From contig JAQWDG010000020.1 in the NCBI GenBank assembly GCA_028705545.1, forward strand, positions 1 to 15,579: a stretch of DNA of 15,579 bases, in the 5' to 3' direction. The position numbers and the translations under genes are program-made. The DNA comes from Methanoregula sp. GTDB taxonomy: Archaea > Halobacteriota > Methanomicrobia > Methanomicrobiales > Methanospirillaceae. How positions within the stretch are numbered: position 1 is the stretch's first letter; every line of letters begins with the position of its first letter. Shown here piece by piece: positions 6,101 to 14,213 of the stretch. Below the pieces are notes generated by a model. The model ran no database searches and was not told the DNA's origin. It saw nothing but the letters and a program-made list of their open reading frames with translations.

Positions 6101-6409
6101 TTAGATCGCCAGCCGTTCGACGATTTTGCCGCCTTCGATGTGCTCGTCCATGATCTCGGTCACATCGTCGGGTGTCACAGCGCCGTACCAGACATTGTCC
6201 GGGTACACGACTACGATGGGACCCTTATCGCAGATCCCAAAGCAGCCGGTGTTCGAGAGGAACACATCGCCGCCGATGTCCCGTTCTTCGATCTCTTCCA
6301 TGAAGCGCGCCATGATGTCAACGCCCTCTTTTGAGTGACAGAATCCTTTCTGCTGCCCGTTCGCGCGGGAGCTGGTACAGACAAAGATGTGGTGTTTTGG
6401 TTTTTGCAT
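6101..6409 (-). CDS. thioredoxin-like [2Fe-2S] ferredoxin
   Basis: This codes for 102 residues resembling the thioredoxin-fold [2Fe-2S] ferredoxins (Clostridium pasteurianum 2Fe-2S ferredoxin / Shethna protein I type). The four cluster ligands are visible: C11 and C24 spaced C-x12-C, and C56 and C60 in NTGCFGIC spaced C-x3-C. GPIVVVYPDNVWYGAVTPDD (64-83) is the conserved second half of the fold. It starts 4 bases after the nifN stop codon, with its ribosome site (GGAGGGG) inside the end of nifN, so it belongs to the nif operon. Close relatives are found near nitrogenase genes in bacteria, and the C. pasteurianum protein binds the MoFe protein, so a role in electron transfer or nitrogenase protection is plausible. 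The exact partner is not shown by the sequence. Confidence 0.88.
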   Translation of the reverse strand: MQKPKHHIFVCTSSRANGQQKGFCHSKEGVDIMARFMEEIEERDIGGDVFLSNTGCFGICDKGPIVVVYPDNVWYGAVTPDDVTEIMDEHIEGGKIVERLAI

Positions 6410-6413
6410 GGTT

Positions 6414-7811
6414 TTACATCCCCTCCGGGGTACAGAATTCGCGTTTGATCTTCTGGCGGTACGTAGCGTATTTGTGGTTAAGGAGCGTGTTGGTGAACGT
6501 ATCGAGGAATGCGAGCGTGCCCCGGTAACCCGCCGACAGGATTCGCTGTCCGCCCATCCGGTCGTGGATGGGATACCCTATGCGGAGGAGGGGGATATCG
6601 TGGCGCTCGGAAAGCATTTTGCCCCCCGAATGGCCGATTGCGATATTTACCCCGGCCCGGATTGCGGCGTCTTCGATTGACGCAAAGTCTGCTTCTTCGA
6701 TGAGCACCGGTGGTTCGTCCGCGCCTTCTGTCAGCGGGATAAGCCTTTCTGCGAGCAGGCTGTTTTTCGAGCCGGTTGCTATGACTGCCGGCATCGCGCC
6801 GTTCTCGGCCAGGGTCGAGGTAAGTGCGTACACGAGCTCCGGTTCGCCGTACACGGCCGGCACGCCGTCCGCATCGTACTTGTGCGCGTCGGCCATGGCG
6901 TCCATGAGCCACCCGCGTTCGGTTACGAGCTCGTCCGGCACGGGGTTCCCGCTGATTTTGTGCAGGGTCTTCATGAAGAGATCCATATTTCCTAGGCCGA
7001 TCGGGAGCGGCAGGTTCACGAGCGGGACATGGTACTCATCTTCGAGATATTTTCCCGGAGAGAGACTGTCCGGGCATGTCGAACCGAACTGGATGGTTAC
7101 CGGCGCGCCCGTCATCTCCGCAATCGCCGCGGTCGGAGTTCCCCCGGGCGGGATCTTCTGGTACTTTCCGCCCCAGGGACGGTCGAGCGTCATGGAGATA
7201 TCCGGGAGCAGCGTGTACTCAAGCCCCATAAGACCGAGGATCCGTTTGATCTCCCGGAGATCGGCCGGGCTGATGTTGGGCACGATTACGTTGATGCGCC
7301 GGTGGGACTGCGCGGGACGTGCATAGTAGGCAACAATCCCCCGGACCGCGGCCCAGTACCCTTCGGCATGGGTGCCGCTGTAGCTAGGTGTCGGTACCGG
7401 GACGATATCGATCCCGGAAATTTTTTTCTCTTCTATGTAGGACGCAACGATCCGGTCGATGTCCTCGCCCATCGTTTCGGCAAGGCAGGTGGTAAGGATC
7501 CCGAGCACCTTTGGCTGGTAGACCCGGATGACATTGTCCATTGCTTTTTTGAGATTTGCCTCGCCGCCGTGGATAGTCTGTTTCTCGTTTAGGGATGACG
7601 AGGCGATATCGACCGGTTCGTTGAAGTGCTCGACATTAAAGAGCCGCATGTACGTGCTGCAGCCCTGCGAGCCGTGGATGAGCACCATCGCGTTCTCGAT
7701 CCCCTTGAACGCAACGACCCCGCCGATCGGCATGCACATGTTGCACTGGTTCTCGTTTGTCTCTTTTACCCGCCCCTGTGCCGGGGTTTGTGCCGCTGCT
7801 TCACTGGCCAT
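6414..7811 (-). CDS. nifN: nitrogenase FeMo-cofactor assembly scaffold, beta-like subunit
   Basis: NifN pairs with NifE as a NifDK-like tetramer on which the FeMo-cofactor precursor made by NifB is matured. The 465-residue protein has the cysteines expected near its N-terminus (CNMCMPIGG, 23-31), C51 in HGSQGC and C109 in TTCLAETMGED. PTPSYSGTHAEGYW and the C-terminal RIGYPIHDRMGGQRILSAGYRGT follow the NifK/NifN pattern. The longer open frame reaches 7973, but the first 54 residues are low-complexity antisense-like sequence inside nifE. The ATG at 7811 has GGAGG eight bases upstream and is the right length, so I use it. It overlaps the end of nifE by 11 bases, implying coupled synthesis in equal amounts. 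The residues that bind FeMo-cofactor in NifD do not apply to this subunit. Confidence 0.92.
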   Translation of the reverse strand: MASEAAAQTPAQGRVKETNENQCNMCMPIGGVVAFKGIENAMVLIHGSQGCSTYMRLFNVEHFNEPVDIASSSLNEKQTIHGGEANLKKAMDNVIRVYQPKVLGILTTCLAETMGEDIDRIVASYIEEKKISGIDIVPVPTPSYSGTHAEGYWAAVRGIVAYYARPAQSHRRINVIVPNISPADLREIKRILGLMGLEYTLLPDISMTLDRPWGGKYQKIPPGGTPTAAIAEMTGAPVTIQFGSTCPDSLSPGKYLEDEYHVPLVNLPLPIGLGNMDLFMKTLHKISGNPVPDELVTERGWLMDAMADAHKYDADGVPAVYGEPELVYALTSTLAENGAMPAVIATGSKNSLLAERLIPLTEGADEPPVLIEEADFASIEDAAIRAGVNIAIGHSGGKMLSERHDIPLLRIGYPIHDRMGGQRILSAGYRGTLAFLDTFTNTLLNHKYATYRQKIKREFCTPEGM

Positions 7812-9198
7812 GGGTGTTGCCTCCGGGAACGGGAGTGTGCAGGCATTTCCAGACCGGCGAACAGGTGGTGACATAGACCTCGCGGGCGAACCGGACCGCA
7901 CCACTAAAGCCGGACAGGCCGTCTTTCCGGTCGTGGTTGTGGTCGACAAAGCCGATCCCGAGTTTGTAGGCAAGGAACCGTTCCTTGACGCCGCCGATCA
8001 TGACATCAACGTGTTTTTCGAGCAGGAATTTTTCGAGCTCGGCAGGGTTTGCATCGTCGATGATGATCGTTCCTTCCGAGAGGATCCGGCTCATGTTCTC
8101 GTACTCGTCGACATTCCCGGTCTGGGTACCGGAGAGGACGATCTCCATGCCGAGGCCGCGGAGCTGGCGGATGATTGCAATTGCCTTGTAGGCGCCGCCC
8201 AGGTAGATCGCGGCGCGTTTGCCCCGCAGTTTCGCCCGGTATTTCTCGATCTCGGGGCGGATCCGTTTCATCTCGCGGGCGATCAGGGCCTCGGTGCGCT
8301 CCGTGATCGCGGGGTCATTATAGAACGCGGCAATCCGGCGCAGGCTCTCGGCGGTGTTCTCGGGCCCGAAGAAGTTCACGTCCATGTAGGGCGTGCCGAA
8401 CGTGCGTTCGAGGTTCGAGGCAACCCAGTGCATCGAGCCGGTGCACTGGACGAGGTTGAGGCACGCAGACGGCGCCTTTTTAAGTGCCGCGACCGTGGAA
8501 TCCCCGGTGAATGCCACGTTGATCTCAATGCCCATCTCGGCAAGGTAGCGGCGGGCAAGCCACATCTCCCCGGCGAGGTTGTACTCCCCGAGGAAGTTGA
8601 CCTTCCGGGTCTTTTCGATAATCTCGCCCTCTTTTGGCCGGATCAGCGTGAGCAGGGCTTCTGCTGCCGCACGGTACCCGACGACCTTGTTTCCCGAGAT
8701 AAACCCGCTCGACTCGACCGGGATTACTTCGGTGTGGTGCCGGGCGGATGCGGCTTTGCAGACCGCAACGATATCGTCGCCGATCATGCCCGAGACGCAG
8801 GTTGCGTAGACAAAGATGGCGGGAGGATGGTATTTTGCCACCAGCTCGTCGATACAGGCCGCCAGCTTCTTCTCGCCGCCGAAGATAACGTCTTTTTCTT
8901 TCATGTCGGTCGAGAAACTGGTTCGGAAAAGTTCCGAACCGCTCGACAGGCTTCCGCGGATATCCATCGTATAGGTCGCACAGCCGATCGGCCCGTGGAC
9001 CAGGTGGACTGCATCGGTGACCGGGTTTAATACCACCCGGGCCCCGCAGAACACGCAGGCCCGCTGGCTGACCGAGCCGGCAAGGCTGTCCGTGGTGCAG
9101 TGGATGCGGGTCCGGCCCGTACCTGCGGTCTGGATGGAGTCCTGGCGCTCGGCGATGCACGCGGTCGCGCTGTTCGCGAGGGTGCACGATTCTTCCAT
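7801..9198 (-). CDS. nifE: nitrogenase FeMo-cofactor assembly scaffold, alpha-like subunit
   Basis: The 465-residue NifE forms the NifEN scaffold complex with NifN in the cytoplasm. The family hallmark SVSQRACVFCGARVVLNPVT (43-62) is intact and continues into HLVHGPIGC (C73) and YATCVSGMIGDD (C134), the cluster-binding cysteines. STDMKEKDVIFGGEKKL is shared with NifD. The central domain has NFLGEYNLAGEMW and FTGDSTVAAL, and CLNLVQCTGSMHW stands where NifD has the FeMo-cofactor cysteine motif. The start ATG is preceded by AGGAGGTG with suitable spacing, 49 bases after nifK, and the stop codon overlaps nifN by 11 bases. Assignment to NifE rather than NifD is based on the NifE-type motif, the shorter C-terminus and gene order. 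Confidence 0.94.
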   Translation of the reverse strand: MEESCTLANSATACIAERQDSIQTAGTGRTRIHCTTDSLAGSVSQRACVFCGARVVLNPVTDAVHLVHGPIGCATYTMDIRGSLSSGSELFRTSFSTDMKEKDVIFGGEKKLAACIDELVAKYHPPAIFVYATCVSGMIGDDIVAVCKAASARHHTEVIPVESSGFISGNKVVGYRAAAEALLTLIRPKEGEIIEKTRKVNFLGEYNLAGEMWLARRYLAEMGIEINVAFTGDSTVAALKKAPSACLNLVQCTGSMHWVASNLERTFGTPYMDVNFFGPENTAESLRRIAAFYNDPAITERTEALIAREMKRIRPEIEKYRAKLRGKRAAIYLGGAYKAIAIIRQLRGLGMEIVLSGTQTGNVDEYENMSRILSEGTIIIDDANPAELEKFLLEKHVDVMIGGVKERFLAYKLGIGFVDHNHDRKDGLSGFSGAVRFAREVYVTTCSPVWKCLHTPVPGGNTHGQ

Positions 9199-9247
9199 GT
9201 GGTTTTCACCTCCTGTTCGTGTGAAATGTTCTTGTGGGTTTTTTGCT

Positions 9248-10615
9248 CTACAGGATCAGTTCGAAGTCCTCGTCAAGGGCGTCACGATCGCGGCGCTCGA
9301 GGAGCGCATCGCTGATCTGCTCGATTAAGCGCAGGCATCCGCGGTAACCGACAACCGGCATGAGCGGGTGGATTGCCCGGTCGAGGATGGGAAAACCAAA
9401 CCGGACAAGAGGGATATCCTCTTTTCGTGCAATGTACTTCCCGTAACTCGTGCCGATCAACAGATCGACTTTTTCTTCACGGATCCATTCGTGGAGCTCG
9501 AAGAGATCGCCTTCGGCTTTGATTTTGCTTCCCGTTATGCCGGCATCGTCGAGCATTTTCTGGATGGTCGCCTCGAACTCTTTTCCCGGCGTACCGGTGA
9601 GCACGTATTTCGGGACAAGGCCCATCGTGATGGCAAATTCTGTCATCGCGATCACGTGGTCGGGATCGCCAAAGATCGCAACCGACTTTCCCTGGTAGTG
9701 GAAGTGGGTATCGATCAGCGTATCGATCACCTGGCCGCGTTCGACAGCAAGATCCCTGGGGATCTCGACGCCAAACCAGTCCTTTAAGGCCATGATGAAA
9801 TCATCGGTAGCCTTGAGGCCGATCGGGAGTTTTAACGGGATGCCGGTGACGCCGCATTTCTCCTGGAGGAGATCGGCTGCTGCGTTCGATGCGAACGAAC
9901 CAAGAGCGATTGTGAGCTCGGAGTTGCCCGAATCCCGGATCTCCGCGACTGTTGCCCCGCCATCCGGGTACATCTGGTACTTGTTCGTGAGCGGGGCGTC
10001 AAGCACACCGGACGTATCCGGGAACATAATCAGTTTGATCCCAAGGGCACTGACAATCCGCCGGATCTCGCGCATATCGCCGGGGTTGGTAAAGCCCGGG
10101 ATGACATTGACCTGCTCCTTTTTCGTCTCGCCATCAGCCTGCGCCAGGTACGAGACCATCGATTTGCACATATTGGAGAAGCCCGTGATGTGCGAGCCCA
10201 CGTAACTGGGGGTGTTCGTGTGGATGACGACCTTCCCTTCGGGGATCTCCGACTGCTTGATGATTGTTGAAACATCGTCCCCGATCGTCTCCGACAGGCA
10301 GGTTGTGTGGATAGCAATCACGTCCGGGTTGTAGATTTTAAAGATGTTTTTGATCGAGGTCTTGAGGTTCGATGCACCGCCAAAGACCGAGGCCCCTTCG
10401 GTAAACGAACTCGATGAGGCAAGCACCTGTTCGCGGAAGTGCCGTGTCAGGTGCATCCGGTGGTAGGCGCAGCAGCCCTGCGAGCCGTGGCTGTGAGGGA
10501 GACAGGCATGGATCCCGAGTGCCGCATACATTGCCCCGATGGGCTGGCAGGTTTTTGCCGGGTTGATTTTCCCGACCGTATGTTGGACGTGACCTTCCGG
10601 TACGCAGTCAAGCAT
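9248..10615 (-). CDS. nifK: nitrogenase MoFe protein beta subunit
   Basis: NifK forms the alpha2-beta2 MoFe protein with NifD and shares the P-cluster with it. In this 455-residue protein C23 (KTCQPIGA), C48 (HGSQGC) and C106 (TTCLSE) fall exactly 47 positions before the Azotobacter P-cluster ligands C70, C95 and C153. S141 (PSYVGS) matches the serine ligand S188. The missing N-terminal arm of about 47 residues is typical of the clostridial/methanogen type. Its ATG overlaps the nifD stop codon by 8 bases, and no delta-subunit gene (vnfG/anfG) lies between them, which marks this as a Mo-type system. Other family stretches are NVIPGFTNPGDMREIRRI and RFGFPILDRAIHPLMPVVGY. Confidence 0.97.
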   Translation of the reverse strand: MLDCVPEGHVQHTVGKINPAKTCQPIGAMYAALGIHACLPHSHGSQGCCAYHRMHLTRHFREQVLASSSSFTEGASVFGGASNLKTSIKNIFKIYNPDVIAIHTTCLSETIGDDVSTIIKQSEIPEGKVVIHTNTPSYVGSHITGFSNMCKSMVSYLAQADGETKKEQVNVIPGFTNPGDMREIRRIVSALGIKLIMFPDTSGVLDAPLTNKYQMYPDGGATVAEIRDSGNSELTIALGSFASNAAADLLQEKCGVTGIPLKLPIGLKATDDFIMALKDWFGVEIPRDLAVERGQVIDTLIDTHFHYQGKSVAIFGDPDHVIAMTEFAITMGLVPKYVLTGTPGKEFEATIQKMLDDAGITGSKIKAEGDLFELHEWIREEKVDLLIGTSYGKYIARKEDIPLVRFGFPILDRAIHPLMPVVGYRGCLRLIEQISDALLERRDRDALDEDFELIL

Positions 10616-12248
10616 TTGTCACACCGTCCTGTGATTTTTCTTCCGGTTCTTCCTTTCGTTCCCAGGGAGGAACGATCAGTTTCCATGCGGGCGTAGAGAG
10701 CGCATGGGCAACGTCGCGGGCGAAATTGATCGCACCGTCATACCCGGCATACGGGCCGGCATAATCGTACGAGTGCATCTGTTTTGCCGGTACGCCCATT
10801 TTCTCCGCGATATATTTGTCGCGGACGCCGGTGAAGACGATATCCGGTTTGAGTTTGTTGACCAGTTCCTCAAGCTCGTAGTGGTTGCAGTCATCGATCA
10901 TGATGTCCCCGGTTTTCATGTCGGGATACATCCCTTCGTAGTAATCGAGCGGGACCTCTTTTTTCAAGGCCTCGAACTGCTCTTTTGTCATGTTGAGATA
11001 CTCGTGGTTTTCCTTGTACAGTTTCTCGTCCGGTTTGAGGTGCAGTTCGGGAATGTTTTTCGAATCGGCATCGCTTTTTATGGTGGGGATGACCTGCCGG
11101 CCTTCATAGTCGTCGCGGTGGGCGAATTCGTAGCCTGCGACAACGACTTCCATGCCGAGATCTTTTAGCAGGTGCTGGTAGTGGTGGCTGCGCGACCCGC
11201 CGACAAAGGCAAACGCTTTCCTGCCCCGGCAGATCTTGCGGTACTGTTCGAGCACCGGTTCGATCCGGGCGGTTTCGCGGGCAATGACTTCTTCGGTCCG
11301 TTTTTCCAGTTCGGGATCGTTGAAGCATTTTGCCATCTGGCGCAGCGACTGGTTCGTTGCCTCGACTCCGATGAAGTTGATTTTGAGCCAGGGAATACCG
11401 TACTTGGTATTCATCATTTCGGCGATGTAGTTGATCGAGCGGTGGCACATGACCAGGTTTAAGTCTGCGAGGTGCAGGTTTTTGATATCGAGGTAACTCG
11501 AATCCCCGGTCAGTACGCAGTTGACCGTGTAGCCGCAGTCGTTTAGAATGCGCTCCTGCTCCCAGCCGTCGCCGCCGATGTTGTACTCACCGAGGATGTT
11601 TATCACGTGCCTGCCGGGTTTTTTCCCGGTTCCGGTCCCCACGATGTTCTGCATGATGTTGTTGTTTGCGATGTGGTGGCCTGCAGACTGGCTGACTCCT
11701 TTGTACCCTTCACAGTTGTATGCGAGGACCTGGATGCCGTGGCGTTCCTGTGCGGCTTTTGCAACGGCATTAAGATCGTCACCGATAAGACCGATAGGGC
11801 AGGTTGCGCAGATGTTAATCGCACGCGGGTGGAATGCTGCGACGACCTCGTCGATCATCTTTGCGAGTTTCTTTTCGCCGCCAAAGACGATATCCGGTTC
11901 CTGCATGTCGGTCGTAAAACACATCTGCCCGTAGATCTTGTCTTTCGGGGTCGTTGCATCCGCCCGTGCCTTGTTCCGCCGGGCTCCCCAGCTGTAATAC
12001 CCGCAGCCGACCGGGCCGTGGGTGATCGTGAGCATATCCTTGATCGGGCCGACCACGACACCTTTGCACCCGGCATACGCACAGCCGCGCTGGGATATGA
12101 TACCCGGGATGGTCCGGGTGTTTGCCTCGATCTGGGGACAGGATTCTTCCGCAACGGACTTGACGATAAGATGTTTTTTACGGTTTTTCTTTACCGTCTC
12201 CGGATACTGCGTATAGAGCTCTTCAAGAGTGGATTCTATTCCGTCCAT
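10608..12248 (-). CDS. nifD: nitrogenase MoFe protein alpha subunit
   Basis: NifD holds the FeMo-cofactor where N2 is reduced. P-cluster cysteines are C56 (RGCAYAGC), C82 (HGPVGC) and C150 (CATCPIGLIGDD). The cofactor ligands are C268 (VMCHRSINYI) and H492 (KQMHSYDYAGPY), matching Azotobacter C275 and H442. Active-site residues V64, R90, Q187 and H191 are also in place. The 546-residue length exceeds the Azotobacter protein because of about 57 extra residues between the two cofactor ligands (roughly 388-447, including ELHLKPDEKLYKENHEYLNM), as in Clostridium pasteurianum and methanogen NifD. The start has AAGGAGGTGA just upstream in the 22-base gap after nifI2. The C-terminus is a charged tail rich in Glu and Lys. 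Position 66 is Val where Azotobacter has Trp72. Confidence 0.98.
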   Translation of the reverse strand: MDGIESTLEELYTQYPETVKKNRKKHLIVKSVAEESCPQIEANTRTIPGIISQRGCAYAGCKGVVVGPIKDMLTITHGPVGCGYYSWGARRNKARADATTPKDKIYGQMCFTTDMQEPDIVFGGEKKLAKMIDEVVAAFHPRAINICATCPIGLIGDDLNAVAKAAQERHGIQVLAYNCEGYKGVSQSAGHHIANNNIMQNIVGTGTGKKPGRHVINILGEYNIGGDGWEQERILNDCGYTVNCVLTGDSSYLDIKNLHLADLNLVMCHRSINYIAEMMNTKYGIPWLKINFIGVEATNQSLRQMAKCFNDPELEKRTEEVIARETARIEPVLEQYRKICRGRKAFAFVGGSRSHHYQHLLKDLGMEVVVAGYEFAHRDDYEGRQVIPTIKSDADSKNIPELHLKPDEKLYKENHEYLNMTKEQFEALKKEVPLDYYEGMYPDMKTGDIMIDDCNHYELEELVNKLKPDIVFTGVRDKYIAEKMGVPAKQMHSYDYAGPYAGYDGAINFARDVAHALSTPAWKLIVPPWERKEEPEEKSQDGVTNA

Positions 12249-12270
12249 GATGTTGTTTCACCTCCTTTCC

Positions 12271-12690
12271 TTACCAGATGGCTGCCTCGCCGGTCTCCCC
12301 GGTGCGGACACGGACTGCATCGGTCACCGGCAGGATAAAGATCGTCCCGTCCCCGATACCGTGATCCGTGTGATTGGCTTTTGTGATCGCTTCGACAATC
12401 CTTGGGACATCTTCGTCATGTGCAAGGACGGTAAAAAGCCGCCGCGGGAAAAACCGCGATCCGTCCAGGAACGCAGTGACCTGCCGTTCGGTTTCGTCCG
12501 TGTCGCTGAAATCGTCAACTCCCATGGAGAGAAGTTTCTGCCTGCAGTCTTCGATGACTGTGGGGTCCGTGATGAGTCTGCCCCGGCCAAGTACCTTGAC
12601 CGCGGTAAAACCGGCAACGCCGGTTTCAACGAGCGCTTTTTTGGTTGCACCCGTTCTTTTCATCCGGACAATGGCCATGATCTCTTTCAT
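12271..12690 (-). CDS. nifI2: nitrogenase-regulating PII-like protein NifI2
   Basis: NifI2 forms a complex with NifI1 that binds the MoFe protein and blocks it after ammonia is added, with 2-oxoglutarate and ATP relieving the block (shown in Methanococcus maripaludis). The 139-residue protein has the PII fold ends MKEIMAIVRMKRTGATKKAL and HGIGDGTIFILPVTDAVRVR. Its T-loop region (about 37-84) is much longer than in GlnK, which is the NifI2 trait. The open frame starts at 12750, but the ATG at 12690 is preferred because AGGAGGAG lies 6-8 bases upstream and the protein then begins like the family. It follows nifI1 by 16 bases and precedes nifD by 22. There is no GlnK uridylylation-type YKG motif in the T-loop. 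Confidence 0.93.
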   Translation of the reverse strand: MKEIMAIVRMKRTGATKKALVETGVAGFTAVKVLGRGRLITDPTVIEDCRQKLLSMGVDDFSDTDETERQVTAFLDGSRFFPRRLFTVLAHDEDVPRIVEAITKANHTDHGIGDGTIFILPVTDAVRVRTGETGEAAIW

Positions 12691-12706
12691 CGCCATCTCC
12701 TCCTGA

Positions 12707-13033
12707 TTATAGTCCCTTGGTGTTCCGTGAGATCGTGTAGACCTCTTCAACCGGACTCACGAAGATCTTGCCGTCCCCAAAGGTCCCGTTCGCCCCGGTC
12801 CGTCCCGTTTCAAGGACGATCTTGATGACCTTGTCCTTGTCTTCATCAGGAACGACCATGAGGATGAGAACCTTGGGGATCTCATCATAGACCATGCCGC
12901 CGATCTTGATCCCCTTTTGCTTGCCGCGGCCGACCACATCGACCATCGTTGCAGCGTTAAAGCCGGCTCCCGAGAGGTTTGCAAGGACTTCGTCTTTCTT
13001 TTCCGGTCGTACAATTGCCCGTATCAGTAACAT
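12707..13033 (-). CDS. nifI1: nitrogenase-regulating PII-like protein NifI1
   Basis: The 108-residue partner of NifI2 in post-translational nitrogenase switch-off. It begins MLLIRAIVRPEKKDEVLANL, has the PII T-loop base GRGKQKGIKIGG (35-46), and ends with TGRTGANGTFGDGKIFVSPV (76-95), the nucleotide-binding part of the fold. The open frame could start at 13069, but those 12 extra residues (MHKKNWRQRGWN) are not family-like, whereas the ATG at 13033 has GAGG seven bases before it. It lies 62 bases after nifH. Together with nifI2 between nifH and nifD this is the arrangement of methanogens and some anaerobic bacteria. Confidence 0.93.
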   Translation of the reverse strand: MLLIRAIVRPEKKDEVLANLSGAGFNAATMVDVVGRGKQKGIKIGGMVYDEIPKVLILMVVPDEDKDKVIKIVLETGRTGANGTFGDGKIFVSPVEEVYTISRNTKGL

Positions 13034-13095
13034 GTTCCAGCCTCGTTGTCGCCAATTTTTTTTATGCACACATGAACTGTCTTTTCCGGTACCTT

Positions 13096-13926
13096 TCAGG
13101 AAATGGCATCCATGAACCCGTGCTGCATCATGAGCTCTTCAAGCCGGTCCTGCGTCATCGGTTTCGGGATGACGAACATCTTGTTTTCATCAATAGCCTT
13201 TGCCAGGTTCCGGTACTCGTTTGCCTGGTTTGACGTGGGATCGAAATCGATCACTGTCTTCTTGTTGATCTCGGCACGCTGGACAAGGTTGTCACGCGGG
13301 ACAAAGTAGATCAGCTGCGACCCGAGTTCCTTTGCAAATGCCTCAAGAAGGGGCCGTTCGTTATCCACTTTACGGCTGTTGCAGATGATGCCCCCGAGCC
13401 GGACTTTCCCGTTTGTTGCGTATTTCTGGATACCTTTGGAGATGTTGTTTGCCGCATAGAGCGCCATGAGTTCCCCGGATGCAACGATATAGATCTCCTG
13501 CGCCTTGCCTTCACGGATCGGCATGGCGAACCCTCCGCACACCACATCGCCGAGCACATCGTAGAAGACATAGTTGAGATCGTCGGTGTACGCCCCGAGC
13601 GATTCAAGCAGGTTGATCGAGGTGATAATACCTCGTCCTGCACATCCGACACCGGGCTCAGGGCCTCCGGATTCTACGCACATCGTGTTCTTGAACCCGG
13701 GTTTTAGGATTGCATCGAGCTCGATGTCGTCGCCTTCGTCACGAAGCGTGTCGAGCACGGTCTTCTGGCAGAGCCCGTGCAGGAGCAGCCGTGTTGAATC
13801 TGCTTTCGGGTCGCAGCCAACGACCATGATCTTCTTGCCGGCCTCGGCCAGTGCCGCAACCGTGTTCTGCGTTGTGGTCGATTTGCCGATCCCGCCTTTT
13901 CCGTAAATTGCTACCTGTCGTTTCAT
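13096..13926 (-). CDS. nifH: nitrogenase iron protein
   Basis: The 276-residue NifH dimer holds one [4Fe-4S] cluster and passes electrons to NifDK with ATP hydrolysis, and also takes part in cofactor maturation. The P-loop is GKGGIGKST (9-17), switch I follows GCDPKADSTRLLL (37-49), and the cluster ligands are C95 (GVGCAGRGI) and C130 (DVVCGGFAMPI). R98 is the arginine that is ADP-ribosylated in some bacteria. Length and motifs are normal. GGAGG lies ten bases before the ATG. It is the first large gene of the operon, but it is preceded by about 450 bases of probable leader containing a short ORF and alternative hairpins. The 62-base gap after it contains no convincing terminator. Confidence 0.98.
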   Translation of the reverse strand: MKRQVAIYGKGGIGKSTTTQNTVAALAEAGKKIMVVGCDPKADSTRLLLHGLCQKTVLDTLRDEGDDIELDAILKPGFKNTMCVESGGPEPGVGCAGRGIITSINLLESLGAYTDDLNYVFYDVLGDVVCGGFAMPIREGKAQEIYIVASGELMALYAANNISKGIQKYATNGKVRLGGIICNSRKVDNERPLLEAFAKELGSQLIYFVPRDNLVQRAEINKKTVIDFDPTSNQANEYRNLAKAIDENKMFVIPKPMTQDRLEELMMQHGFMDAIS

Positions 13927-14037
13927 TTTTTACATTCCTCCATTTCCACTTTTTCTTGCCTGATAGGTTTCCAAAATCGCCGGTCTTACCCGGGGATCCG
14001 GTATTTTTCAAATTCCCCTTACCTCGTGCAGCGATTG

Positions 14038-14094
14038 CCGGAGATCCGCGGTTTACCGGTACATCTCCGGAATCATTTCGGGAAGATCGGAGAT
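14038..14094 (-). promoter_or_regulatory. mutually exclusive hairpins in the nifH leader
   Basis: In the probable leader RNA (minus strand) three short segments occur in the order AUCUCCG (14094-14088), CCGGAGAU (14070-14063) and AUCUCCGG (14045-14038). The middle one can pair with the first (7 bp, 18-base loop) or with the third (8 bp, 17-base loop), but not both. On the plus strand this shows as the 9-base direct repeat CGGAGATCC at 14039 and 14088. Such either/or pairing is typical of attenuators and riboswitch expression platforms. No oligo-U tract follows directly, so control of translation or RNA stability is as likely as termination. Pairing is by eye. Confidence 0.45.
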
Positions 14095-14213
14095 CCCATC
14101 TCCCGCTGGCCGCCTTCGTCCAACTCCCGGTTCGGGACAGTGGGCTTTTCATACAGCATTACAGGGCTCGTGGATTGACCCGAAACCTGTGGTGCCGCAT
14201 GTGAGCCTTTTCG

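Noticed and set aside
7812..7973. A 54-residue N-terminal extension of nifN
   Set aside because: It lies inside nifE in another frame, is Thr/Ser/Pro-rich and unlike NifN, while the ATG at 7811 has a good ribosome site and gives the normal length.
7528..9030. A 500-codon plus-strand open frame opposite nifE and nifN
   Set aside because: It is the antisense shadow of two well-supported genes, its composition (Asp, Arg, Gly, Val repeats) reflects the complementary codons, and it has no ribosome site or family motif.
10608..12248. Vanadium or Fe-only nitrogenase instead of Mo-nitrogenase
   Set aside because: No vnfG/anfG gene lies between the alpha and beta subunit genes, which overlap by 8 bases, and the proteins have Mo-type NifD/NifK features.
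13739..14152. A 137-codon minus-strand open frame across the nifH start
   Set aside because: Nearly half is an out-of-frame reading of nifH, and the start at 14152 has no ribosome site.
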